DNA from: Chrysiogenia bacterium
GTDB taxonomy: Bacteria > JAGRBM01
Assembly: GCA_020434085.1 (NCBI GenBank)
Contig: JAGRBM010000294.1
Location: 1-13,723, forward strand
DNA length: 13,723 bases
Direction of reading: 5' to 3'
Shown here: piece after piece, positions 6,325 to 12,848 of the stretch
How the letters are laid out: each line of letters starts with the position of its first letter
Position numbering within the stretch: the stretch's first letter is position 1
Position numbers and translations under genes: made by a program
The notes under the pieces: generated by a model
Seen by the model: the letters and a program-made list of their open reading frames with translations, nothing else
Databases searched by the model: none
What the model was told of the DNA's origin: nothing

Positions 6325-6774
6325 TTACTGGGCGTCCGAAGAAGCAGCCGCCAGCTCGTCCTCGACCTTCTTCAGGTCTTTCTTGGCCTTCCTGAGGTCC
6401 TTGTCGCGCTTGTCGAGCTTGGCTTCGAGCTCGGCAATTCTGGTCTCCAGGGCCTCGGTATCGCCCGCCGCGCCAGTATCCTGCTTGAGCTTGCCCGACA
6501 GCTTGGTGATGCGGCTGTCGAGATCGGACATGGTCTTCGAGAGGGTCTTGATCTTCTCGAGGAGCTTGTCGAAGTGGGCCCGGTCGGGCAGGTTGAGCGC
6601 GCGCAGCACGCCCTGCATCTGGGTGTCGACCTGGTTGCGGGCGCCGGTGCTGAGCTCCAGCGCGCGGACCACGGACTCGGTAAAGCGCTCGTTCTGCAGC
6701 AGTTCGGCAGCAAACTGGGTGAGCTGCTTCTCGTTTCGTTCCATCACGTCGTCGAGGATTTCTTTGACGCCCAT
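6325..6774 (-). CDS. coiled-coil protein, phasin/PhaE-like
   Basis: A 149-residue protein with no membrane segment. Residues 1-45 are amphipathic helix. Residues 58-95 (LRALNLPDRAHFDKLLEKI and on) resemble the stretch of phasins and PhaE subunits in which a short L-x-LP-x-R-x-x-(F/V)-D segment leads into a heptad helix. Residues 105-142 form a charged coiled coil rich in E-K/D-K pairs. The tail is Ala/Ser-rich. Phasins coat polyhydroxyalkanoate or lipid granules; PhaE is the small subunit of class III synthase. No synthase is present here, so this is a family-level resemblance. The ATG at 6774 has GGAGGG ten bases upstream. It is the first gene of a two-gene operon with the acyltransferase, under a promoter at 6842-6870. 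Confidence 0.7.
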   Translation of the reverse strand: MGVKEILDDVMERNEKQLTQFAAELLQNERFTESVVRALELSTGARNQVDTQMQGVLRALNLPDRAHFDKLLEKIKTLSKTMSDLDSRITKLSGKLKQDTGAAGDTEALETRIAELEAKLDKRDKDLRKAKKDLKKVEDELAAASSDAQ

Positions 6775-6841
6775 CGGATCAGTTCCCTCCGGTCAGAATC
6801 CGCGCGGCGGCCCACAATCGGGGCGGCGCGGGTGTTGGAGA

Positions 6842-6870
6842 AACATGGCCGCCGGGCCTGTCAGTGTCAA
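6842..6870 (-). promoter_or_regulatory. leftward promoter for the coiled-coil/acyltransferase operon
   Basis: On the minus strand a perfect TTGACA (6870-6865) is followed after 17 bases by CATGTT (6847-6842), a weak -10 (3 of 6). Transcription would start near 6835, about 60 bases before the ATG at 6774. The -35 is convincing, the -10 less so. Confidence 0.45.
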
Positions 6871-6933
6871 GAAAACCACCCAGCGCGGCCCCAGCGGCGC
6901 TTTGCGCGTTTGCAGGAGGCGGGGCAAGTGCCC

Positions 6934-6962
6934 TTGGCGGCGCGCCGCCGGGGCCTTATATT
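6934..6962 (+). promoter_or_regulatory. rightward promoter for apgM
   Basis: TTGGCG (6934-6939, 4 of 6) and TATATT (6957-6962, 5 of 6) are separated by 17 bases. Transcription would start near 6969, about 60 bases before the apgM start. It lies back to back with the leftward promoter at 6842-6870. Confidence 0.5.
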
Positions 6963-7030
6963 CGGGGCGCGCAGGATGGGGCTTTTGAGTCGGAACGCGC
7001 CCCGTCCCTTTTCAGCAGGAGATAAAAACG

Positions 7031-8224
7031 ATGGCGAAATACGTCATTTTGCTCGGTGACGGCATGGCCGATCAGCCCGTTGCTGCCCTTGGCGGCAAAA
7101 CGCCGCTCGAAGCGGCCAATACGCCCACCCTGGACAGGCTGGCCTCCCGCGGGGAGATCGGCATGGCCGATACCACCCCGCCGGGGCACGAACCCGGCTC
7201 GGACGTGAACAACATGGCGGTGCTCGGATACGGCGCCGAATACTACACCGGGCGCAGCCCGCTCGAAGCCGCTGCGATGGGCGTGGATCTGGGCAGCGAC
7301 GAAGTCGCCTTCCGCTGCAACCTCGTCACGCTCGAGGGCGAGGGCCCCGACTCGGTCATGGCCGACTATTCGGCCGGCTCAATCACCACCGAGGAAGCCA
7401 GTGAGATCATCAAGACGCTCGACGAAAAACTCGGAAGCGAGAACCTGCGCTTTCATCCGGGCGTTTCCTACCGCCATCTAATGGTATTCCGCGGCGGCCC
7501 CGAGGATGTGAAGCTCACACCGCCCCACGACCTGTCCGACCAGAACATCAAGGACTACTACGCGCCGCACCCGCTGCTGCGCGAGATCACCGACAAGGCG
7601 CGCGAGATCCTCAAGGATCATCCGGTCAACAAGGCCCGCATTGCCGCGGGCAAGAACCCGGCCAGCTCCATCTGGCTGTGGGGACAGGGACGCGCCCCCA
7701 GCATGCCGAGCCTCAAGGAAAAGCGCGGGCTGACCGGCGCGATGATCAGCGCCGTGGACCTGCTCAAGGGAATCGGCATCTACGCCGACATGGAAGTGAT
7801 CCACGTCGAAGGCGCCACCGGCGAGCTGCACACCAACTACGAGGGCAAGGTCGCTGCGGCGATCGATGCACTCAAGCGCCACGACCTGGTCTTCGTCCAC
7901 CTCGAAGGTCCCGACGAGTGCGGCCACCAGGGCGCGGTCAACGATAAGGTCAAAGCCATCGAGTGGTTCGATGAGCGTGTTGTGAAGCCGGTGCTGGAGT
8001 ATCTCGACTCCACCGGCGAGGAATGGCACGCGCTCATCTGCCCCGATCACCCCACGCCAGTGGAAACCAAGACCCATACCCGCGACCCGATCCCGTTTCT
8101 GATCGCCCGCTCCGGGGATGCCGAAAACGGCAGCACCCGCCGCTACACCGAGAAGGAAGCCGAGGACACGGGTCTCATGCTCGATACCGGCATCAAGCTG
8201 CTCCCGCGCCTGATGCAGAACTAG
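7031..8224 (+). CDS. apgM: cofactor-independent phosphoglycerate mutase, archaeal type
   Basis: This enzyme interconverts 3- and 2-phosphoglycerate in glycolysis and gluconeogenesis without 2,3-bisphosphoglycerate. The 397-residue product has the alkaline-phosphatase-fold signatures of ApgM. These are LLGDGMAD (7-14, metal Asp10), the nucleophile motif PGSDVNN (55-61, Ser57), LEGPDECGHQG (291-301, metal Asp295 and His299), CPDHPTP (337-343, Asp339 and His340) and KTHTRDP (347-353, His349). Length is normal for the archaeal/deltaproteobacterial type and shorter than the about 510 residues of GpmI. AGGAG at 7017-7021, nine bases before the ATG, fixes the start. Downstream, within the same rightward run, lie glpX and a sugar/nucleoside kinase, so the region serves lower glycolysis/gluconeogenesis. 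Homologues are sometimes annotated as homoserine kinase-like; the complete set of catalytic residues favours the mutase. Confidence 0.95.
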   Translation: MAKYVILLGDGMADQPVAALGGKTPLEAANTPTLDRLASRGEIGMADTTPPGHEPGSDVNNMAVLGYGAEYYTGRSPLEAAAMGVDLGSDEVAFRCNLVTLEGEGPDSVMADYSAGSITTEEASEIIKTLDEKLGSENLRFHPGVSYRHLMVFRGGPEDVKLTPPHDLSDQNIKDYYAPHPLLREITDKAREILKDHPVNKARIAAGKNPASSIWLWGQGRAPSMPSLKEKRGLTGAMISAVDLLKGIGIYADMEVIHVEGATGELHTNYEGKVAAAIDALKRHDLVFVHLEGPDECGHQGAVNDKVKAIEWFDERVVKPVLEYLDSTGEEWHALICPDHPTPVETKTHTRDPIPFLIARSGDAENGSTRRYTEKEAEDTGLMLDTGIKLLPRLMQN

Positions 8225-8265
8225 GTAGAATCCTTGCGCTGAAACGGAAGCGGGCATTCGAGCCG

Positions 8266-8427
8266 ACCGGTGGGCGGGCGAGGCGTGCCTCGCCCCTACG
8301 GGTGTTGGTATTGCGGCAAATCAACGTGTCGCGCCGGCTTAATACTGTCAGTTCCGGCCTCATGTCCCCTGAGAAACCACTGCTCATCCCCTCGTAGGGG
8401 CGAGGCACGCCTCGCCCTTTTGCCGGT
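8266..8427. repeat. MITE-like element with imperfect 35-base terminal inverted repeats
   Basis: The 25 bases at 8276-8300 and 8393-8417 are exact reverse complements, beginning GGGCGAGGCGTGCC on the left. Beyond a five-base mismatch, ACCGG (8266-8270) is again mirrored by CCGGT (8423-8427), so each arm can be read as 35 bases. Each arm is itself a palindrome (GGGCGAGGC/GCCTCGCCC), giving nested hairpins. The 92-base interior shows no gene. No target duplication is obvious. The arm motif CGTAGGGGCGAGGC resembles repeats dispersed in many genomes (recollection). Confidence 0.75.
8398..8421 (+). terminator. terminator-like stem after apgM, formed by the right repeat arm
   Basis: GGGCGAGGC (8398-8406) pairs with GCCTCGCCC (8409-8417), followed by TTTT. 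It lies about 175 bases after the apgM stop and is the best rightward terminator candidate before glpX. The T-run is short, so termination may be partial. Confidence 0.5.
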
Positions 8428-8450
8428 TGCCGATGATGTTTCGGCGCCTG

Positions 8451-8478
8451 TTGTTTTTCGGGCCATGCTCGCTACGCT
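8451..8478 (+). promoter_or_regulatory. tentative promoter for glpX
   Basis: TTGTTT (8451-8456) and TACGCT (8473-8478) are spaced by 16 bases, about 65 bases before the glpX start. Both hexamers are weak matches. It is listed because it lies just after the terminator-like stem, where a promoter is expected. Confidence 0.25.
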
Positions 8479-8543
8479 GGCCCTCCCGCGCGCAAATCGT
8501 GCGTGCGGATGAGGCCCGGCGCGTGGGCCCCCGGAGGATCAAC

Positions 8544-9515
8544 ATGGATCGCAATCTTGCCCTCGAAATGGTTCGCGTCTCGGAAGCCGCCGCCCTCTCG
8601 GCCGCCAGGCTCATGGGGCGCGGAGATGAGAAAGCCGCCGACCAGGCCGCTGTCAACGCCATGCGCACCGCGCTCAACAGCATGGACATCCGCGGCACCG
8701 TCGTCATCGGCGAGGGCGAGCGCGACGAAGCCCCCATGCTCTACATCGGCGAGGAAGTCGGCAAGGGCGCCGAGCACGATCCGGCCGTGGACATTGCGCT
8801 CGATCCGCTGGAGGGAACGACCATCACCGCGCACGGCGGCCCCAACGCGCTGGCCGTCATTGCGGTGGCCGACCACGGCAACTTCCTCCACGCGCCCGAC
8901 ACCTACATGGACAAGATCGCCGTCGGCCCGCGTGCCGTGGGCAAGGTCGATCTCGATGCCAGCCCGCTGGAGAATCTCAAGCGTGTTTCCGAAGCACTCG
9001 GAAAGCCCGTCGAAGAGGTCACGGCCATCATCCTCGACCGTCCGCGCCATGAGAAGCTCATCGCCGAGGTCCGCGCCGCGGGCGCGCGTATTCGTCTCAT
9101 CGGTGACGGCGATGTTTCGGCGGCCATTGCCACGACCTTCGAAGACACCGGCATCGACATCCTTTTTGGTACCGGCGGCGCGCCCGAGGGCGTGCTGGCC
9201 GCGGCGGCGCTGCGCTGCACCGGCGGTGAGATCCAGGGGCGCCTGAACTTCCGCAACGACGGAGAGATCGAGCGCGCAAAAAAGATGGGCCTTGCCGATC
9301 CCCACAAGAAATTCACGACCGAAGAGCTGGCCGCGGGCAACGTGATGTTTGCCGCCACCGGCGTCACCGACGGCGACTTCCTGCGCGGCGTTCGCTACAC
9401 CAGCCAGGGGGCACGCACCCACAGCGTGGTGATGCGTTCGCAGACCAAGACGATCCGCTACATCGAAGCCAGCCATCACTTCGATCACAAGCCCGCGACG
9501 CATCTGCCCTCATAA
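8544..9515 (+). CDS. glpX: class II fructose-1,6-bisphosphatase
   Basis: GlpX hydrolyses fructose 1,6-bisphosphate to fructose 6-phosphate, the committed gluconeogenic step; some homologues also act on sedoheptulose bisphosphate. The 323-residue product has the expected length and metal/phosphate ligands: Asp33, IGEGERDEAPMLYIGE (55-70, Glu57), VDIALDPLEGTT (82-93, Asp87 and Glu90), LIGDGDV (185-191) and GTGGAPEGV (209-217, Glu215). These match the spacing of the E. coli enzyme. GGAGG at 8533-8537, six bases before the ATG, fixes the start; an in-frame extension from 8427 is unsupported. The uridine-kinase-like gene follows 32 bases after the stop and is probably cotranscribed. Confidence 0.95.
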   Translation: MDRNLALEMVRVSEAAALSAARLMGRGDEKAADQAAVNAMRTALNSMDIRGTVVIGEGERDEAPMLYIGEEVGKGAEHDPAVDIALDPLEGTTITAHGGPNALAVIAVADHGNFLHAPDTYMDKIAVGPRAVGKVDLDASPLENLKRVSEALGKPVEEVTAIILDRPRHEKLIAEVRAAGARIRLIGDGDVSAAIATTFEDTGIDILFGTGGAPEGVLAAAALRCTGGEIQGRLNFRNDGEIERAKKMGLADPHKKFTTEELAAGNVMFAATGVTDGDFLRGVRYTSQGARTHSVVMRSQTKTIRYIEASHHFDHKPATHLPS

Positions 9516-9547
9516 GGCGAGGCGCGCGAGCGAGGGGGAGGGGCCAG

Positions 9548-10132
9548 ATGGGCGCGCATGAGTGCATCGCCATTGCCGGGCCCTCGGGCTCGGGAAAGAG
9601 CGACCTGGCCTACCGCATCCGGGGCGGGCTCGTCCTGGAGATGGACGACTATTTTCGCGATTTCTCGCACGCCGATTACTACCTCGATCCCGACTGGGAT
9701 ACGCCGCGCGCCTACGATCTCGACCTGCTCACTGCTCACGCAAAGGCTTTGCTTGCCGGCGAGGAAGTCGAACTCGTTCGTTTCCATTTCCGCGAAGGCA
9801 CCCGCCGCACCGACCGCCGCGTCTCGCTCGCGCCGGGGCAGCCGCTCATTGTCGAAGGGCTCTACGCCTTCGCGCTGGCACTTCCCTGGACGCTCAAGAT
9901 TTTCATCGAAGTGAGTTTTCCCGAAATGGTTGAGCGGTGTCTGCCGCGCGACCAGGCCGAGCGCGGCCGCGCCGATCTCAAGAAACTGCTCGGGATGTAC
10001 GAACAGAGCTGGCGCAAGTATGAGAGCGAACTCTTTCCCCAACGCGAGCGCGCCGACGTGGTGCTCGCCTCCGACTGGGGGACGCGCCTGCCAAAGGAGC
10101 TCGACGTCCCGGCGCTTCGCGCCTCGACCTGA
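9548..10132 (+). CDS. uridine kinase-like P-loop kinase
   Basis: A 194-residue cytoplasmic kinase of the uridine kinase/phosphoribulokinase family. Seen are the Walker A loop AGPSGSGKS (10-18), LEMDDYFRDF (30-39), the substrate motif DWDTPRAYDLDLL (49-61), FHFREGTRRT (79-88), LIVEGLYAF (100-108) and the lid RCLPRDQAERGR (130-141). The DxPxAxDxDLL and RDxxERGR features favour nucleoside kinase over phosphoribulokinase, but the true substrate is open; it is slightly shorter than typical Udk (about 210). A GGGGAGGGG stretch six bases before the ATG fixes the start. It directly follows glpX, so the substrate may be a sugar linked to gluconeogenesis rather than uridine (inference). Its stop lies 11 bases from that of the convergent ligase/TPR gene, with no terminator seen between them. 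Confidence 0.8.
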   Translation: MGAHECIAIAGPSGSGKSDLAYRIRGGLVLEMDDYFRDFSHADYYLDPDWDTPRAYDLDLLTAHAKALLAGEEVELVRFHFREGTRRTDRRVSLAPGQPLIVEGLYAFALALPWTLKIFIEVSFPEMVERCLPRDQAERGRADLKKLLGMYEQSWRKYESELFPQRERADVVLASDWGTRLPKELDVPALRAST

Positions 10133-10143
10133 ATCGCTGCGCC

Positions 10144-12828
10144 CTAGTCCGCGCTCTCCAGAAATTTCTTTGCCCGCGCATTCTCGGGATCGATGCGGAT
10201 GATCCGCTGGAAGTAGGGACGCGCGCGCTCGGGGAGTTTGAGGCGCGTGTAGGTCTCGGCGATCTTCTGCAGGGCGGGTACGGGATTGGCGTCGCGGCGG
10301 GCCATTTCTTCCCACTGGTTGATGGCCTCGTGGTAGAGCTGGCGCTTCAGGTAGTAAGCGGCCAGTTGCCCGCGGTAGGTCGAGTTGCCGGGATCCTTGC
10401 CCACCGCGCGGCGCAGTTCCTGAATCGCTTCCACCCATCGCCCGAAGGCGGCGTAGCTCTTCGCCAGCTCATAGCTGTAGACCGGATTCTCGGGGAACTT
10501 CTCGGCCAGGGGCTGCCAGAATTGATAGCCCGAGACGCCGCCCAGGGCGGCCTGCGCCTTTTCGAGCTCCCGATAAACCTCGATCTGGTCAGCGTCCACG
10601 CGAAGCGCTGCGTAGAAGGCCTCCACCGCGTCGGCCCAGCGATCGGTCCTGGCCTGCGCCTTGCCCAGGATCAGCAGGGCGGTCGCGTCACCTGGATGGC
10701 GCTCGACGTAGTGGGCGACCACTTCGCGGGCGCTCTCGTGCTCGCCCGCCTCGGTCTGTGACTGGTAGAGCGCCGCAACGAGCTTGAAGTCATCGGGGCT
10801 GAGCAGAAACGCGCGCAGAAGCTGGCGCCGGTAGTCGCTCGTAAGGCCCGCCTGCTTGAAGATGCGAGCCAGGCTCAGGTGCGCGTCGGCCTGGTCGGGA
10901 ATGACGGTTTCCATCACGGATGAAATGCGCCGCGCCGCCGCCGGATCGCTTTCGAGCAGCGAGGCAAAGAGATTCAAGACGTCGCCCAGCACGCGGCGGT
11001 CAATGTCGATGGCCGCGCGAAGATCCAGCGCCGCCAGCCCGAGGCGCCCCGCGTACCAGTAGTAGCGCCCGCGCTCAAGCAGGGGGTAGGGGTCGTTGGG
11101 TCCCAGTTCCACTGCGCGCACGAAGTGGCGCGCGGCCAGTTCATTCTCGCCCAGCTTCCCGGCCAGTGCGGCCAGGTCCGTGCGATAGAGCGGCTCGCGC
11201 GGGGAGTGGGCGACGGCCTGCTCCAGAGCGGCGAGCGCTTCACGACGAAGCCTCTCTTTGAGCGCCTCGTCCTTGCTGGTGGCAGCATTGGCGAGCAGGG
11301 CGCGCGCGTGCTGGTGGTGGAACTCCGCATCGTTCGGGCGGAGGCTCAGGGCGGCTTCAATTTCTCGCTGTGCGGTATCGGGCCGTCCGATCTTCAGCGC
11401 CGCGATGGAACGCGCGGCCGCCCGGTCGGCGCGCGCCACCTGCGTGGCAAGAAATGCGCAGCCGCCCAGCGCGGTAAAGGCTGCCAGAAACACCAGGGCG
11501 CGCAACGCGGCATTCCGGGGGAGTGGCCGCTCGGCGCGTTCGGTGGTCTCGCGGTGGGACGCGGCGGCGGTCAGCACCGCGGTCAGGGCGATGGCCACTG
11601 CCGCGTTGGCCGGAATGTGCAGCGGAAAATCGAAGAGGCCGTGCACCGAAATGAACAACAACCCCAGTGCGCCGCCGCGGGCCAGGCGCCGGTAGTAATT
11701 GTCGCGAATGGGATGGCTTGGGTGAAAGCTGTAGGAGAGAAACGTCACGACCGCGCCGCCGCCCAGCACAAAGCCGACAAGGCCCGTTTCCGAGAGAATC
11801 TGGAGCCACTCGTTGTGGGCGAACTCGACGAGGTAGGGCATCCCGGGCGGACGGTGATTGGCGAAGGCGTGCTCGAAAGTCCCAAGGCCCACGCCCAGCA
11901 GCGGCTGGTCGAGCCAGATGGAGAGCGCCGCTTTCCAGAATCCGATGCGCTCCAGGGCGGAGGCCTCATGCCCAGCCGCCGCGTTGCTCACGCGCGCGAG
12001 CAGCGGCGCGGCACCGAACCACAGGGCAACGATGCCCACGATGAGCGCGGCGATGGCGACGCCGCCTGCAAGGTTGCCGGCGCGCCTGGGTGTGGGGGAG
12101 CTGAAACGGTCGGCGATCACCGCCGCTGTCACGACGGCCATGGCCAGCAGGCCGCCCAGCGAGAGGGTTAGAATCAGAAACGTGCACAACGCAATAAAGA
12201 AGGCGAGGTAGACGGGTGCCTGCTGGGTGACCGGGCCGCCGCTGGAACTGCGCGAACGCATTCCCAGCGCAGAATACAGCGCCAGTGGCGCAAGCATTCC
12301 GAGCAGACTGGCAAAGTGATTGCGGTTGACGTAGGAGCCGGAGTGCCCCCAGCCAAGATAGGCGACATGCCCGGTGTCAGCACCCACGCGCTGCGCGACG
12401 CCCCAGATGGAGACGACGATTCCGGCCAGCAACAGCGCGAAGACCGCGCGGCGCAGGCTCGCCCGGTCACGCAGCACGCTGATGAGGGCGAAGTAGAGAA
12501 TCACATAGTTGGCGCCGAAGAGTACGGCGCGAAAGCTCTGTTCCCCGTCTATGGAGAACGGAAGCGCCGAGAGCGCCGCCACCCACAGGCCGACAGCGAC
12601 CAGCAGCGAGCGAAGGTTGGGCAGGTAGAAAAAACCGTCGGCGCGTGCCGCCAGCAGGGCAAAGCCCGCGGCCAATGTGCAGAGCAGGGAGAAAACCAGA
12701 CGCCCGGTGGGCGTTACGGCGCCGAAGTCGGTGAGTGAAAAGGCATACAGGCACGCCAGCGCAACGAGCGCGGCGTCCCGAAAACGCGGGCGCCCCGGTA
12801 ATTGGCGGCCGGCATTCGAGTCTGCCAC
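10144..12828 (-). CDS. O-antigen ligase/polymerase family membrane protein with C-terminal TPR domain
   Basis: An 894-residue inner-membrane protein. Residues 18-460 hold about ten to twelve hydrophobic segments, the last at about 440-462. The Wzy/WaaL (O-antigen ligase) signatures include YVNRNHFASLLGMLAPLAL (166-184), ERIGFWKAALSIWLDQPLLG (293-312) with the conserved Arg294, and FAHNEWLQILSETGLVG (336-352) in the large periplasmic loop. Residues 465-894 are tetratricopeptide repeats (for example NSTYRGQLAAYYLKRQLYHE and RARPYFQRIIRIDPENARAK), probably periplasmic and protein-binding. The family joins or polymerises lipid-linked glycans. Such ligase-TPR fusions are common in exopolysaccharide loci of deltaproteobacteria-like organisms. 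The start is GTG at 12828 with GGAG six bases upstream. It lies 20 bases after the stop of the tyrosine kinase gene, so the two share an operon. Whether it polymerises or ligates cannot be told from sequence alone. Confidence 0.88.
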   Translation of the reverse strand: MADSNAGRQLPGRPRFRDAALVALACLYAFSLTDFGAVTPTGRLVFSLLCTLAAGFALLAARADGFFYLPNLRSLLVAVGLWVAALSALPFSIDGEQSFRAVLFGANYVILYFALISVLRDRASLRRAVFALLLAGIVVSIWGVAQRVGADTGHVAYLGWGHSGSYVNRNHFASLLGMLAPLALYSALGMRSRSSSGGPVTQQAPVYLAFFIALCTFLILTLSLGGLLAMAVVTAAVIADRFSSPTPRRAGNLAGGVAIAALIVGIVALWFGAAPLLARVSNAAAGHEASALERIGFWKAALSIWLDQPLLGVGLGTFEHAFANHRPPGMPYLVEFAHNEWLQILSETGLVGFVLGGGAVVTFLSYSFHPSHPIRDNYYRRLARGGALGLLFISVHGLFDFPLHIPANAAVAIALTAVLTAAASHRETTERAERPLPRNAALRALVFLAAFTALGGCAFLATQVARADRAAARSIAALKIGRPDTAQREIEAALSLRPNDAEFHHQHARALLANAATSKDEALKERLRREALAALEQAVAHSPREPLYRTDLAALAGKLGENELAARHFVRAVELGPNDPYPLLERGRYYWYAGRLGLAALDLRAAIDIDRRVLGDVLNLFASLLESDPAAARRISSVMETVIPDQADAHLSLARIFKQAGLTSDYRRQLLRAFLLSPDDFKLVAALYQSQTEAGEHESAREVVAHYVERHPGDATALLILGKAQARTDRWADAVEAFYAALRVDADQIEVYRELEKAQAALGGVSGYQFWQPLAEKFPENPVYSYELAKSYAAFGRWVEAIQELRRAVGKDPGNSTYRGQLAAYYLKRQLYHEAINQWEEMARRDANPVPALQKIAETYTRLKLPERARPYFQRIIRIDPENARAKKFLESAD

Positions 12829-12848
12829 GTCAGGCTCCGCGCACCGGG

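Larger units (their letters stand above)
8225..8543. other. 319-base gene-free stretch between apgM and glpX
   Basis: It holds the inverted-repeat element (8266-8427), a terminator-like stem with a T-run (8398-8421) and a tentative glpX promoter. I see no credible gene. Short open frames here have no ribosome site and low-complexity translations. Confidence 0.8.

Noticed and set aside
8301-8392. Small gene or RNA inside the inverted-repeat element
   Set aside because: No ribosome site, no open frame with sensible composition and no compact structure apart from the arms.
8427-8543. In-frame extension of glpX to 8427
   Set aside because: Added residues are not part of GlpX and start at the edge of the inverted-repeat element. 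The ATG at 8544 has GGAGG six bases upstream.
11125-12171. Plus-strand open frame (348 codons) inside the ligase/TPR gene
   Set aside because: Low-complexity Gly/Arg/Ala translation with no motifs; the opposite strand encodes a clear ligase with conserved residues.
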